Below, in pieces: positions 43,554-51,599 of a stretch of DNA of 64,000 bases. The translations under genes and the position numbers were made by a program. Positions within the stretch are counted from its first letter, which is position 1; each line of letters starts with the position of its first letter. Source of the DNA: Clostridiales bacterium (GTDB taxonomy: Bacteria; Bacillota; Clostridia; Oscillospirales; Acutalibacteraceae); assembly GCA_019418545.1 (NCBI GenBank), contig DYBQ01000001.1:124001-188000 (forward strand). Reading direction: 5' to 3'. The notes below the pieces were generated by a model, which made no database searches, was not told where the DNA came from, and was given only the letters and a program-made list of their open reading frames with translations.

Positions 43554-43589
43554 AATATTATTCCTTTCCAAGTGTGATGCTATTAGCTA

Positions 43590-43625
43590 AAACCAAAGCC
43601 GCCGAGCGGCAGGTCACTCGACGGC
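43590..43625 (-). terminator. Terminator after the 43.7-kb surface protein
   Basis: Leftward GCCG-T-CGAG/CTCG-G-CGGC stem, followed by TTTGGTTTTAG. Confidence 0.65.
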
Positions 43626-43665
43626 CAACTCGCTAACGAGTTTGATTTATGCCGAAATTTTCAAA

Positions 43666-45249
43666 TCAGCGGTTGCTGCCGACACCGCCAGCGGTAGCAG
43701 TCTGGGTGTCGCCGGTCTCGAACATCGGGATGATGCTGTAGGTGACGCGAACAACAGGAGTGCAGCCAGCGTCGTTGACATTGGAGCCTGCAATCTTGGC
43801 GTTGACGATGAGGGGCAGAGCCTTGGCGGCGTCATGAGTGACAGCGTCAGCGGCAGCGCCAGTCTTGGTGACCTCGGTCGGAGCGGCCAGGAACCAGCCG
43901 TTCTCGGTGATGTCCAGAGGAGCAGAGCACTTAGCCAGGTCGATGGCAGAAGCGTTGTACATAGCGGAGTCAGGAGCAATGCTCATGGCAATCTCGCCGC
44001 GCTTGAGAGCGGAGGTGCTCATGGGAACAACGCGCCAAGTAGCGGGCTCAGCCTGCAGCTCAGAAACCTTCAGAGCCAGACCCTCGCGCTTGGAGTTGTC
44101 GGTCATGGAGGTGCCGACATCGAACTTCTTGCCGAAGTTGCAGCTGGTAGCGCCATCGGAGATGACGAAGTCCTCTTTCAGCTGGTGGTTGCCGTCAATA
44201 CCCTTAACGGTCTCACGCAGGGCGTCGCCGTCCAGAGTGCCAGCAGCCTTGAAGTCCCACTTGCCATCGATGAAGATGACATAGCACTCGCCGGAAGCGT
44301 TGATGTGCTCGTCAGCACCCATCTGATGGTAGTTGGCAGGCTCAGTCCAGCCAGCCTGGGTGGCGGGGTCGCTGTACCAGTAGGTGTAGGACTTGGTGGT
44401 GGCATCATAAGCGATAGCGAACAGCTCGTCGTTGGAGTGGTCGGTATCGTAGATGCGGCTGTAGTGGGTCACCTTGGCAATGTCAGCGATGTAGGTGCGG
44501 CTGTTCTTGTCGATGGTGGAGTAGTTGCGCAGCTGGTAAGCGTCCTTGGTCGGGGTGACAACATTGCCGGTGCTGCGGAAACCGTACATGCAGACATACA
44601 GAGGAACGGTAGCCTTGACATTGACATGGTTGACAGTAGCGACGGTGATGTCGTACTCAACGCGGCCGTCATCGGTAGCGACGCCCGGGTGCTCTTCCTC
44701 CGTCGGAGGAGTCTCTTCCGGAATCTCGGAATTGTTGTCCAGGTAGATGTAGAACTGGGTGCTCATGGTGGGGTCTTCGTTGCTGGCAGTGTCAACACCG
44801 TTTGCCTTGGTGTCGTCGCTGACCTTGGCCTCATCAGCAGTACCGTGGTTCCAGTTCACCTTGCCGTTTGCTTCCTGGCAGTCGGAAATCTTGACGAAGT
44901 GCTCCAGCTTGCTGCCGTCGCTCTTGGTGGTGGTGTAGATGCCGTACTCGCCAACGGTGTTGTAGGAACTGCCCATGATGTAGGCGGCAGGGATGGCCTT
45001 GAAGCCAGCAGTGTCCTGGTCGGCGTAGGTGACGGAACCGTCATCGTTCACCTTGTAGAAGGACTTCGTGCCGATGCGGTAGACGGGGGTGGAGTGCAGC
45101 ATTGTCTCATCGTTGGGATGATTGGCAATCACAGTGTTGTCAGTGGGCTGCTGAAAATCCTCTGCAGCGAATGCAGTGATAGGCGCCATGCAGCTGGCGG
45201 CCATTGCCATGCCCAGAACGGCAGAGGCAACGCGCTTATAACTTTTCAT
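43666..45249 (-). CDS. Secreted surface protein sharing modules with neighbours
   Basis: 527 residues from ATG 45249, with a signal peptide (VLGMAMAASCMAPITAFA). The mature protein begins with an EDFQQPTDNTVIANHPNDET stretch and a region matching the small 42.5-kb protein. The C-terminal half starts NVKATVPLYVCMYGFRSTGN and ends with CTPVVRVTYSIIP. This is the same module that closes the giant 2980-residue protein, where the ends read ATVPLYVCMYGSNSSG and CTPVTKVTYTIAP. No membrane span or sorting signal is seen at the C-terminus. The three proteins therefore form a mosaic family built from shared parts beside srtB. Class A promoter, hairpin and class B element lie upstream. Confidence 0.8.
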   Translation of the reverse strand: MKSYKRVASAVLGMAMAASCMAPITAFAAEDFQQPTDNTVIANHPNDETMLHSTPVYRIGTKSFYKVNDDGSVTYADQDTAGFKAIPAAYIMGSSYNTVGEYGIYTTTKSDGSKLEHFVKISDCQEANGKVNWNHGTADEAKVSDDTKANGVDTASNEDPTMSTQFYIYLDNNSEIPEETPPTEEEHPGVATDDGRVEYDITVATVNHVNVKATVPLYVCMYGFRSTGNVVTPTKDAYQLRNYSTIDKNSRTYIADIAKVTHYSRIYDTDHSNDELFAIAYDATTKSYTYWYSDPATQAGWTEPANYHQMGADEHINASGECYVIFIDGKWDFKAAGTLDGDALRETVKGIDGNHQLKEDFVISDGATSCNFGKKFDVGTSMTDNSKREGLALKVSELQAEPATWRVVPMSTSALKRGEIAMSIAPDSAMYNASAIDLAKCSAPLDITENGWFLAAPTEVTKTGAAADAVTHDAAKALPLIVNAKIAGSNVNDAGCTPVVRVTYSIIPMFETGDTQTATAGGVGSNR

Positions 45250-45363
45250 TGGAAAAGCTCCTTTCAAAAAATGTGTTTGTGTTATTCCATTCATCCCATC
45301 CGGAGATTGTTCCTGCATACAGCCGCCGTCAAGGAAGTCTGGTCGAAATCAGTGAGACCAAAA

Positions 45364-45382
45364 TTGTATTTTGTACAACCAT
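45364..45382 (-). promoter_or_regulatory. Class B operator (43.7-kb protein)
   Basis: Leftward CCATGGTTGTACAAAATACA, lying between the attenuator hairpin and the gene, as at 27.8 kb. Confidence 0.5.
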
Positions 45383-45394
45383 GGTCATGCCCTT

Positions 45395-45422
45395 AAAAGC
45401 ATCCGATACCGCCGGTATCGGA
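45395..45422 (-). terminator. Attenuator-like terminator after the class A promoter
   Basis: Perfect 9-bp stem TCCGATACC/GGTATCGGA (45402-45422), followed leftward by TGCTTTTAAG. It begins ~5 nt after the expected transcript start. Confidence 0.65.
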
Positions 45423-45433
45423 CCACTGACTTT

Positions 45434-45461
45434 ATTCTATGCGGTTCGCACATTCGTGCAA
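45434..45461 (-). promoter_or_regulatory. Class A promoter (43.7-kb protein)
   Basis: TTGCAC (45456-45461), 16-bp spacer with GAATGTGCGAACCGCA, TAGAAT (45434-45439). Confidence 0.8.
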
Positions 45462-45576
45462 GCGAAAAACATCATCTTTTTTCAAAAATCTAACACAAAC
45501 CCCGATTTTTTTGGAAAAATCTTCGCAAAAACGCAAATCTGCCATAAATGTGTATGTTTTCAGAGTGTCCCTGCAC

Positions 45577-45624
45577 GCAAAAACCACCGCCCTTTCTCGG
45601 ATAACCCGAAATCAGGCGGTGGTT
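45577..45624 (-). terminator. Terminator of the TerD-related gene
   Basis: Leftward AACCACCGCC/GGCGGTGGTT stem (45582-45624), followed by TTTGCG. Confidence 0.8.
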
Positions 45625-45696
45625 TGTATGGCATGAATCACAAAATGTTAAAGAATAATTCTTTACGGAATAATTTTTGGAAAAACTATCTTTGGC

Positions 45697-47898
45697 TCAG
45701 CTTGTCTTGGTAGTCCCGAACACAACATCATAAATGCTGGGAACATCGTATGGGCTCACGATACGAGGAACAGGTTTGCCGGATGCGGGAGTTTTGAACT
45801 TTTCCGGCGCGTCAGAGATGATGACATCCGCTTTTTCCCACTCGCTGTCTTTCAGGAACTTCGCATACCGCATCCCGACCATTTCCTTGATGGAGAGGCT
45901 TTTCAGCTGCATGGCATATTGGCAGACATCCTTCGTGGGCTGGTAGTCGGTGATGACATTGCTGTACGCAAGCGACCCGGTAACTGTCCTATCGACCATG
46001 ATGAGTTCGCGTTTCTGCAAATCCACGACAGCCATGACCAGCTGGCCGGATTCGGTAGTCAGAGCGAACCGGTCCTTCACGGTGGCAGGCTCGAACTGTT
46101 CGCCGGTCATGCCGTCACGAACCATCACACCGCAGAAGGCTGTATCCATCTCGGAGAACTTCTCGCCGGTATAGGAGTTGACGGCCATTGCGGCATAGCG
46201 GATACCGTTTTGCAGGCATTTCTTGATATCGAAATCCACATACTCGACAGCACCGTTCTTGCCGCTGCTCCTGCGGTCACCGGAATGGATAGCACCGAGC
46301 GGCTCAACCTTCGGATTCCCGTAAAAGACGAAGATGACCTTCTCATCGCCATAGAACGCGACCGAGAGGTCCAGGTCAACGCCGTCCCATGCCTCAGTCT
46401 CGGAACTCGCTTTCCAGTAGAGGAACGCACGAAGCACATTGCCCTCCGGGAGCCGGGTTCTGGACCCGCATGCGGCAGAACGCAGCGAGGAGGAGATTTG
46501 CCGGGGATTATCAGGGAACACAATGTCGTTGCAGTGGCAAGCCGGGTCAAGGTATACGCACTTCGGCTCGGTATCCTCCGCACGAAGAACCTGCCACAGC
46601 TGATTGAAGATATCGCGGGCAACACGGTTGCAGATATCCTCAGGGATAGGCTCAACTTCTCTGTCAAGAACCTTGCTGGCAGCACCGTTCGCCTTGCCGG
46701 TAGCAAGCTGGACGGGATTATTCCGATTCCGGAAATGGTTGATAAGCTGGACCAGAACGCGGGGCTCTACGCTCTTGCAGACCGAGATGAACCGGAACAG
46801 GACATTCTCCATCGCGGCAGTATCCTTGCAACTGCGCAGAGCGAAGTCCAAATACCGGGCAAACATACCGGGACGAAGCATAAGATGTGCCGTCAGCAGT
46901 TCTGCGTTGACAGGCGGCTTCATCAGTTCCTGCAGCTTCGAGTTATAGGTCTCGATTTTAATACCGTTGCGGACCTTATCGAAGATGGCTTTGTTCTCAG
47001 GGAAATACTTGGCGTACTCACCCGGATGCAGCTTCTCGCCCAGACGCTTGAACTGTTCAGGACGGAGTGCAAAGCCTTCGTCTTTCTCGACATGTTCAAG
47101 CAGCCCCAGAAGTTCACGGCGCTCTGCTCTTGTAAAGCTGCGGAAACGCGGTGCCTTGGCAAGGCTCACATCCTGCCCGCTCATAGCAGCGGCAAGACGC
47201 AGCACATCGGTAGCGCTCTTGAAATCCAAGAAGCATTTCTGGGATTTCCAGTCGGGACGATGGATAATATAGGATACATACAGTGCAAGGTTCTCCTTAC
47301 AAGGAATATCCTTATCCTTCATCAGGGACATTACCTTATCCAGAAACTCCTCGCCACTGTCAGAGAGAAGCATCTTTACGGTATTCTGCTCATCAGGAGA
47401 AAGAGGGGCTTTGCCCGTTACACTCTGAACAAGATACCGGTAGATTTCATCCTCTGTGCAAGCCGGAATCTGCTTGGCTGCGGGAAGGTGGTCTCTATCA
47501 AGACCCTTGCAGAATCGGGACGGGTCAGAGTCGGGAGTCCATGTCCCACCGCTCAGATAGTTGAGGTAGTTGACGATATACAACTCCACAAGGCTCGCTT
47601 CCATCGCATCGTTCGGGAAATCCGGCCAAATGGGCGAAGTCTTTGAGATGGCTTTGCTATCTTCCGTGATAAACCCGTACAACTCGGACCAGACTTCGAG
47701 GAACGCAGTATGTGTAGCCTTGCAGCACGCCTCAAAGAGGTCGTACGCCATCACATAGCCATACTCCAGCAACTTCATGTTCGCGGTGCATACAAAGCGC
47801 TTTTCTACTACCGTCTCCCCTTCCATAGCCGGTGCGGGCGGTACGATACCGCGATGATGCAGAAAAGTAATGCGGTTGAAATCTTTAATAGTCAGCAT
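45697..47898 (-). CDS. TerD-domain-related cytoplasmic protein
   Basis: 733 residues from ATG 47898 (AGGAGG at 47904-47909). The C-terminal ~280 residues match the TerD-associated family found in bacterial tellurium/stress (Ter) systems: VLRAFLYWKASSETEAWDGV with DLDLSVAFYGD (~515-545), AIHSGDRRSSGKNGAVEYVD with FDI, RYAAMAVNSYTGEKFSEMDT, and EQFEPATVKDRFALT. The central region has the helices that usually precede this domain (LRPGMFARYLDFALRSC, EPRVLVQLINHFRNRNNP). The N-terminal ~250 residues are unassigned. Ter proteins are linked to stress resistance and phage inhibition and often act with membrane or nucleotide-binding partners. A macro-like gene lies just upstream. A ~250-nt structured leader and an attenuator precede it. 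Confidence 0.72.
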   Translation of the reverse strand: MLTIKDFNRITFLHHRGIVPPAPAMEGETVVEKRFVCTANMKLLEYGYVMAYDLFEACCKATHTAFLEVWSELYGFITEDSKAISKTSPIWPDFPNDAMEASLVELYIVNYLNYLSGGTWTPDSDPSRFCKGLDRDHLPAAKQIPACTEDEIYRYLVQSVTGKAPLSPDEQNTVKMLLSDSGEEFLDKVMSLMKDKDIPCKENLALYVSYIIHRPDWKSQKCFLDFKSATDVLRLAAAMSGQDVSLAKAPRFRSFTRAERRELLGLLEHVEKDEGFALRPEQFKRLGEKLHPGEYAKYFPENKAIFDKVRNGIKIETYNSKLQELMKPPVNAELLTAHLMLRPGMFARYLDFALRSCKDTAAMENVLFRFISVCKSVEPRVLVQLINHFRNRNNPVQLATGKANGAASKVLDREVEPIPEDICNRVARDIFNQLWQVLRAEDTEPKCVYLDPACHCNDIVFPDNPRQISSSLRSAACGSRTRLPEGNVLRAFLYWKASSETEAWDGVDLDLSVAFYGDEKVIFVFYGNPKVEPLGAIHSGDRRSSGKNGAVEYVDFDIKKCLQNGIRYAAMAVNSYTGEKFSEMDTAFCGVMVRDGMTGEQFEPATVKDRFALTTESGQLVMAVVDLQKRELIMVDRTVTGSLAYSNVITDYQPTKDVCQYAMQLKSLSIKEMVGMRYAKFLKDSEWEKADVIISDAPEKFKTPASGKPVPRIVSPYDVPSIYDVVFGTTKTS

Positions 47899-47913
47899 AC
47901 AAACCTCCTGACA

Positions 47914-47952
47914 AAACAAAAATCCCGCATCGAGAAGAATCTCGACACGGGG
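47914..47952 (-). terminator. Attenuator-like terminator before the TerD-related gene
   Basis: Leftward CCCCGTGTCGAGA/TCTCGATGCGGG stem (47924-47952), then ATTTTTG and, within 10 bp, the AGGAGG of the gene. Confidence 0.75.
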
Positions 47953-48200
47953 CTAAGACACACGATTGATACGGAAAGCACGACCGCTAAATTTCATATA
48001 TGCCAGTCGAACAGACAAGCTGCAGGCGGCTGGCATGGTGTCTAAAGAAGGAAGCGGACATATAGCCGTATTGGGATGCGCTTACATTACCGTGACGGAG
48101 AGCAAAACCACGACTTTTCAAGTATCAAATAGAAGGATGTGGTTTTATAGCCATACACAGAAGCTCAAGAAATTGGACATTGCACTATCTTGAGCGAATA
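47953..48200 (-). ncRNA. Structured leader of the TerD-related gene, possible regulatory RNA
   Basis: About 250 nt between a strong promoter and an attenuator with no reading frame of note. Leftward pairings include CTCAAGA/TCTTGAG (48162-48193) and AAAACCAC/GTGGTTTT (48106-48145), plus a GCC/GGC hairpin at 48000-48035. This is the layout of a riboswitch or protein-controlled leader, but I recognise no known class (no T-box, SAM or c-di-GMP core). Confidence 0.45.
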
Positions 48201-48205
48201 AACAC

Positions 48206-48234
48206 ATTATACCATAATTTGCTGTTGATTTCAA
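48206..48234 (-). promoter_or_regulatory. Strong promoter of the TerD-related gene
   Basis: TTGAAA (48229-48234), 17-bp spacer, TATAAT (48206-48211) with extended TATGG before it. It lacks both the class A and class B signatures. Confidence 0.75.
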
Positions 48235-48347
48235 GAGGAATAGAACAAATAAATGTTGCTTATTTGTTAAATTGTGTCGCGTTATGGTTGTTTTTCGTGC
48301 GCGAAGCAGGTCTGGCGGCAAGGGGGTGCTCTATCGGCATTTTGACA

Positions 48348-48377
48348 ACAAAAAAGCCCCCGCATTGCTGCAGGGGC
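48348..48377 (-). terminator. Terminator of the 48.4-51.4-kb operon
   Basis: Leftward GCCCCTGCA/TGCGGGGGC stem, followed by TTTTTTG. Confidence 0.85.
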
Positions 48378-48382
48378 CGACA

Positions 48383-49060
48383 TCAATCGTCGTCTTCGTC
48401 ATCCGGGTCTTCGTCCGGAATGTCAGGAATCTCGATTTGCTCGAGTTTGGAATTGCTTTTTTCGGAATCCTCTCCGAGGTCTTTCCGCTTCCGGGTCCGC
48501 GTTGCTTTGCGCTTTGCGGTAGCTTCATTGAGTTCCTTATCGTACGGAATCAAATCATAGGGCGAACCAACAATAGCCGTTACGACCTTGTCTTTGATGT
48601 TGCCCGTGAAATCATCCCGAATACTCGTCATCTCAATAGAGTGCTTTAAGACCGGAATCAATTTCCGCCATTGCCATTCTCTGAAATTTACGCCGGGTAC
48701 AGATACCACCACCGAAGCATTTGCCTGCAATCCTTTCAGGACTACTTGCAGAAAGCAGCTGTACAGGTATCCAAAATGCACATCGCTGTCGTACATATCC
48801 GGCTTGTCTTTCCGGCAAACCATATCCGCAATCAGAGTATCCTCGTCCTCTCCCTTGCAGAAGATGACTTGTCCTAAGCGCGGCGGTTTATTCTGTGCCT
48901 GTTCGAGGTATCTCGTCTTAGCGTCCGGGAACAGCGCAGCGAAATCATCGAGACCTTTATCCCATGTATTGGTGTCGGGACACAGACAACAGATGATTCT
49001 GCGTCCATGGATACCAACAGGCAGAGTCCCGGCTCTGGTCAATCTATATTCTACCGGCAT
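48383..49060 (-). CDS. Macro-domain-like protein with acidic tail
   Basis: 225 residues. The order of segments matches ADP-ribose-binding macro domains of the TARG1/OARD1 kind: an early strand RRIICCLCPDT, a helix (GLDDFAALFPDAKTRYLEQA), LGQVIFCKGEDED then TLIADMVCRKD, a helix (YLYSCFLQVVLKGLQANAS), VVVSVPGVNFREWQWRKLIP and VLKHSIE. The N-rich and GVGG-type loops are not conserved, so binding or hydrolysis of ADP-ribose is uncertain. Residues ~175-225 are basic and then very acidic (DPDDEDDD end). It is the last gene of the operon and lies just upstream of the TerD-related gene, which is transcribed separately. Confidence 0.5.
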   Translation of the reverse strand: MPVEYRLTRAGTLPVGIHGRRIICCLCPDTNTWDKGLDDFAALFPDAKTRYLEQAQNKPPRLGQVIFCKGEDEDTLIADMVCRKDKPDMYDSDVHFGYLYSCFLQVVLKGLQANASVVVSVPGVNFREWQWRKLIPVLKHSIEMTSIRDDFTGNIKDKVVTAIVGSPYDLIPYDKELNEATAKRKATRTRKRKDLGEDSEKSNSKLEQIEIPDIPDEDPDDEDDD

Positions 49061-49069
49061 TACTGTACC

Positions 49070-50047
49070 TCAGTCCAGATGCCGAACATAGTAAATATCA
49101 ATGCCCAACCGCTTCGAGACAAGGTCACGCACTACATCGCCGCCGTAGCTTTGCACATTAACGCTCTGGTCAATAATAGGCATGTCGATGTCCAGAAAGT
49201 AGGGACCGCTGCCAGTGCTGCGCACAGTGTTGAACTTCTCGGCAAACTCTGTGCCTTCCAGAGGGAACCAGTTGAGCCAGCCACAATCCATCATGGGCAT
49301 CGCGTCACGCTGATGTTCCGTCTGGGCTTTCAGAATGGCATCGCGTGTCGCAGGTTCGTGCAAAAGGTCGTTGATAGCCTTGCAAGTATCCTTCACCTCT
49401 TCACGAAGCTTCCAGAGCGCATCCTTCCCCATCTCGTTTGCTTTTTTGGCAAAGTTAAGGTGTTCCGCTACTGCACCTTTCGGGTTGAGATGTTTGAGAA
49501 GTGCGTTGATTTCCTTGTCAGTCAGGGTATCATCCAGCTGGAACTTGCAATCGTAAGTATCGACAAGCGCGTTGCTGAATACCGGCAGCGTAATGCCAAA
49601 TCCATTGATAATGACATTCTTCTGGTTCGTGGTGTAGCGGTACAGAGTCGGGCAATCGTAATTGACCCAATCCCGTACGAAGTTTTTAGCACGAGACAGA
49701 TTTGTACAGCGCTTCGTGGTATTGCAAGTCGAGAACTCATACCAAACGATTTCGCTGTCGTTCGCGTAACGGATATCCCGCAGCTCAGGGGTAAGACCTT
49801 TGGTGATAGTCATAGGTTGCATGGCATCAATGCCGTTGACTTCGAGGAAATCCTGCAGCACCCACGGGTTGATGGCAAGAGCATATCCCTTGCCTTCTGG
49901 GTACGCATTGGCAGGCGTAACGCTGCGCTTATCCTTCTTGTATACGCGCAGCCTCGTGTCGTTTGCAGGTGTCCAGTCATCGTTGTAGGTTGACATAAAT
50001 GCCTTGGGACCGTTTTTCGTTATGGCAAATTTGATTTCTGCTTTCAT
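49070..50047 (-). CDS. Unknown 325-residue protein
   Basis: No recognised family. It begins MKAEIKFAITKNGPKAFMST; composition is that of a soluble protein without a signal or membrane span. Aromatic-rich segments (MDCGWLNWFPLEG, EIVWYEFSTC) and a helical middle (~195-240) are visible. It is co-transcribed with the macro-like gene (10-bp gap), so a related function is likely. AAAGGAG precedes the ATG. Confidence 0.6.
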   Translation of the reverse strand: MKAEIKFAITKNGPKAFMSTYNDDWTPANDTRLRVYKKDKRSVTPANAYPEGKGYALAINPWVLQDFLEVNGIDAMQPMTITKGLTPELRDIRYANDSEIVWYEFSTCNTTKRCTNLSRAKNFVRDWVNYDCPTLYRYTTNQKNVIINGFGITLPVFSNALVDTYDCKFQLDDTLTDKEINALLKHLNPKGAVAEHLNFAKKANEMGKDALWKLREEVKDTCKAINDLLHEPATRDAILKAQTEHQRDAMPMMDCGWLNWFPLEGTEFAEKFNTVRSTGSGPYFLDIDMPIIDQSVNVQSYGGDVVRDLVSKRLGIDIYYVRHLD

Positions 50048-50067
50048 GATATTTTCTCCTTTCTGCC

Positions 50068-50301
50068 TTATTTAGGCAGCGTATCGCATTTAATGATTCC
50101 GCCATCGTCGGTTTCCGTCTCGAATCCGAAATGGCACCAGCCATATTCGTCCGAGAGCCAGTCAGAAACATCGTCGAGGAATTCTTCGATATCGTCATAC
50201 TGTTCCTCTCGCAGAAACTGGGGCGTGTAGACCTCAGTCGGTAAAGAGGCAAGAGCCACCATATCACCATCTGTATCCCACTTGATATTCTTAATCAACA
50301 T
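50068..50301 (-). CDS. Small acidic protein
   Basis: 77 residues, strongly acidic (EEQYDDIEEFLDDVSDWLSD), no recognised family. Good ribosome site (GGAGGTG). The gap to the upstream gene is 3 bp, so it is translationally coupled. Confidence 0.55.
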   Translation of the reverse strand: MLIKNIKWDTDGDMVALASLPTEVYTPQFLREEQYDDIEEFLDDVSDWLSDEYGWCHFGFETETDDGGIIKCDTLPK

Positions 50302-50304
50302 AGG

Positions 50305-51123
50305 TCACACCTCCTGAGTGTTGTTATTCTTGTTCTGAAGCTGCTCCGTCTGTGCGGCATAAAGACCAGCAGCGTAGGCAGTATACAGTTCCTCAAACCG
50401 GGACTCGTCCTTGCTTGCCAGCCAATCCGTGGTGCGCTTGAGCGGCTCTTCCAAGGGCTCGAAGTCGTCTTCCATCAGAAGACCGGCGTGACCGCTATCG
50501 GTAAGGTACTGTGCCAGAGCACGCTGCCTGACATAATGCACCGCGTCAGCAGGCTCAATCACCTTCTCGTCAGCGCATGTCCAGTACATGTCTCGGTCCT
50601 TGTACCCGCGATACAGCCCCTCAATGGTCTTGGGGTCAGGCAGTTCACCGCACTCATCCCGTTCATCGAGGTCGAAGATACGAACTTCACGCACCGTGCC
50701 ATCGTTCTCCGGAGGAAGCAAGATGCTGCGTTTTACGACTACATCATCTTCTTCATCATTGCAGGGAGCGACGATGTCAAAAACGCGGTGTGTGTCGTAG
50801 TCAAGCTTACAAGGTGTTCTCTGGCGCATGCCGGACGCGTAGTCCGTATAGCAACTGACATTCTCATTGATGTGATGAGGAGCGTTCAGCGCTTCGATGT
50901 ACTGACTACGACCATACCAGTAGACTTTCTCGGTATGCCCATCGCTGGAAAGCTTAAAGACCTCGCGGATGTGGTAGCGCTCACGCTTGAGGACTACAAG
51001 CGCGCGGCAGAGCTCGGCGATTGGGTCGGGCGAAGACCGAGGAACGGTCACCAGCTGTGTGCTGTCATCAAACATCGTGACAAGGAAGACGATAACGGTA
51101 GCAAAATTGATAAAACTAAACAT
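50305..51123 (-). CDS. Unknown 272-residue protein with N-terminal hydrophobic segment
   Basis: I start at ATG 51123 (AAAAGGAG upstream); a longer frame to 51291 overlaps the preceding gene and lacks a ribosome site. The first ~17 residues are hydrophobic (MFSFINFATVIVFLVTMF) and may be an anchor. The remainder is charged and soluble, without known motifs. Confidence 0.6.
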   Translation of the reverse strand: MFSFINFATVIVFLVTMFDDSTQLVTVPRSSPDPIAELCRALVVLKRERYHIREVFKLSSDGHTEKVYWYGRSQYIEALNAPHHINENVSCYTDYASGMRQRTPCKLDYDTHRVFDIVAPCNDEEDDVVVKRSILLPPENDGTVREVRIFDLDERDECGELPDPKTIEGLYRGYKDRDMYWTCADEKVIEPADAVHYVRQRALAQYLTDSGHAGLLMEDDFEPLEEPLKRTTDWLASKDESRFEELYTAYAAGLYAAQTEQLQNKNNNTQEV

Positions 51124-51142
51124 GGTTTTTCTCCTTTTAGTG

Positions 51143-51391
51143 TTATTTTTTCGTGGTTTGGTTTTGCTGCTCAGACACAGACCCTTGCAGCGGTTTCTGC
51201 TCTTTCGCTTTTTTGGCAGTCGCACTCTCTTTGCCGACGAGGAAAGATACGAAGCAGGTCGCCAGCATGTAAAAATACATGTATGTGTCAACCTGTCGTA
51301 CTTCTATCTCTCCGTATTCCAGCAGTTCAAGAAGCCGCCAGACAGTGCTCATACAGACGATGAGCGCAAATAATAGGTGCTTTTTGGTCAT
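51143..51391 (-). CDS. Small two-span membrane protein
   Basis: 82 residues; two hydrophobic segments (HLLFALIVCMSTVWRLLEL and TYMYFYMLATCFVSFLVG) and a basic, Gln-rich tail. No family recognised. First gene of the operon that is headed by class A promoter, leader RNA copy 2 and an attenuator-like terminator. AAAGGAG precedes ATG 51391. Confidence 0.6.
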   Translation of the reverse strand: MTKKHLLFALIVCMSTVWRLLELLEYGEIEVRQVDTYMYFYMLATCFVSFLVGKESATAKKAKEQKPLQGSVSEQQNQTTKK

Positions 51392-51421
51392 GAATACTCC
51401 TTTCTTAAGTAGTTCCGGCAA

Positions 51422-51455
51422 ATATAAAAGCAGGCCCATCCGAAGATGAGTCTGC
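51422..51455 (-). terminator. Attenuator-like terminator (51.4-kb operon)
   Basis: Leftward GCAGACTCATC/GATGGGCCTGC stem with a TTCG tetraloop, followed by TTTTATATTT. It lies between the leader RNA and the first start codon. Confidence 0.75.
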
Positions 51456-51475
51456 TTAGTAAAGCCAGTATGTGA

Positions 51476-51524
51476 ATTGTACGAGCGTAAAACGCTTAAA
51501 GTAGAATGGTATCTATCGTACAAT
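51476..51524 (-). ncRNA. Leader RNA motif, copy 2
   Basis: Perfect 9-bp outer stem ATTGTACGA/TCGTACAAT enclosing TAGA-UACCAU-UCUA and GCGT-TTT-ACGC hairpins. Of the three copies it is the one with the most perfect pairing. Confidence 0.7.
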
Positions 51525-51528
51525 TTTC

Positions 51529-51556
51529 ATTCTATGCAGTTCGCACGTTCCTGCAA
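51529..51556 (-). promoter_or_regulatory. Class A promoter (51.4-kb operon)
   Basis: TTGCAG (51551-51556), 16-bp spacer with ACGTGCGAACTGCA, TAGAAT (51529-51534). Confidence 0.8.
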
Positions 51557-51599
51557 GTGATTCTTTGCGAAATTTTCGCCGCTGTGACGGACAGATTCC

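Noticed and set aside
47953..48200. Known riboswitch (T-box, SAM, c-di-GMP) in the TerD leader
   Set aside because: None of the core sequences of these classes could be found, so it is listed only as an unassigned structured leader.
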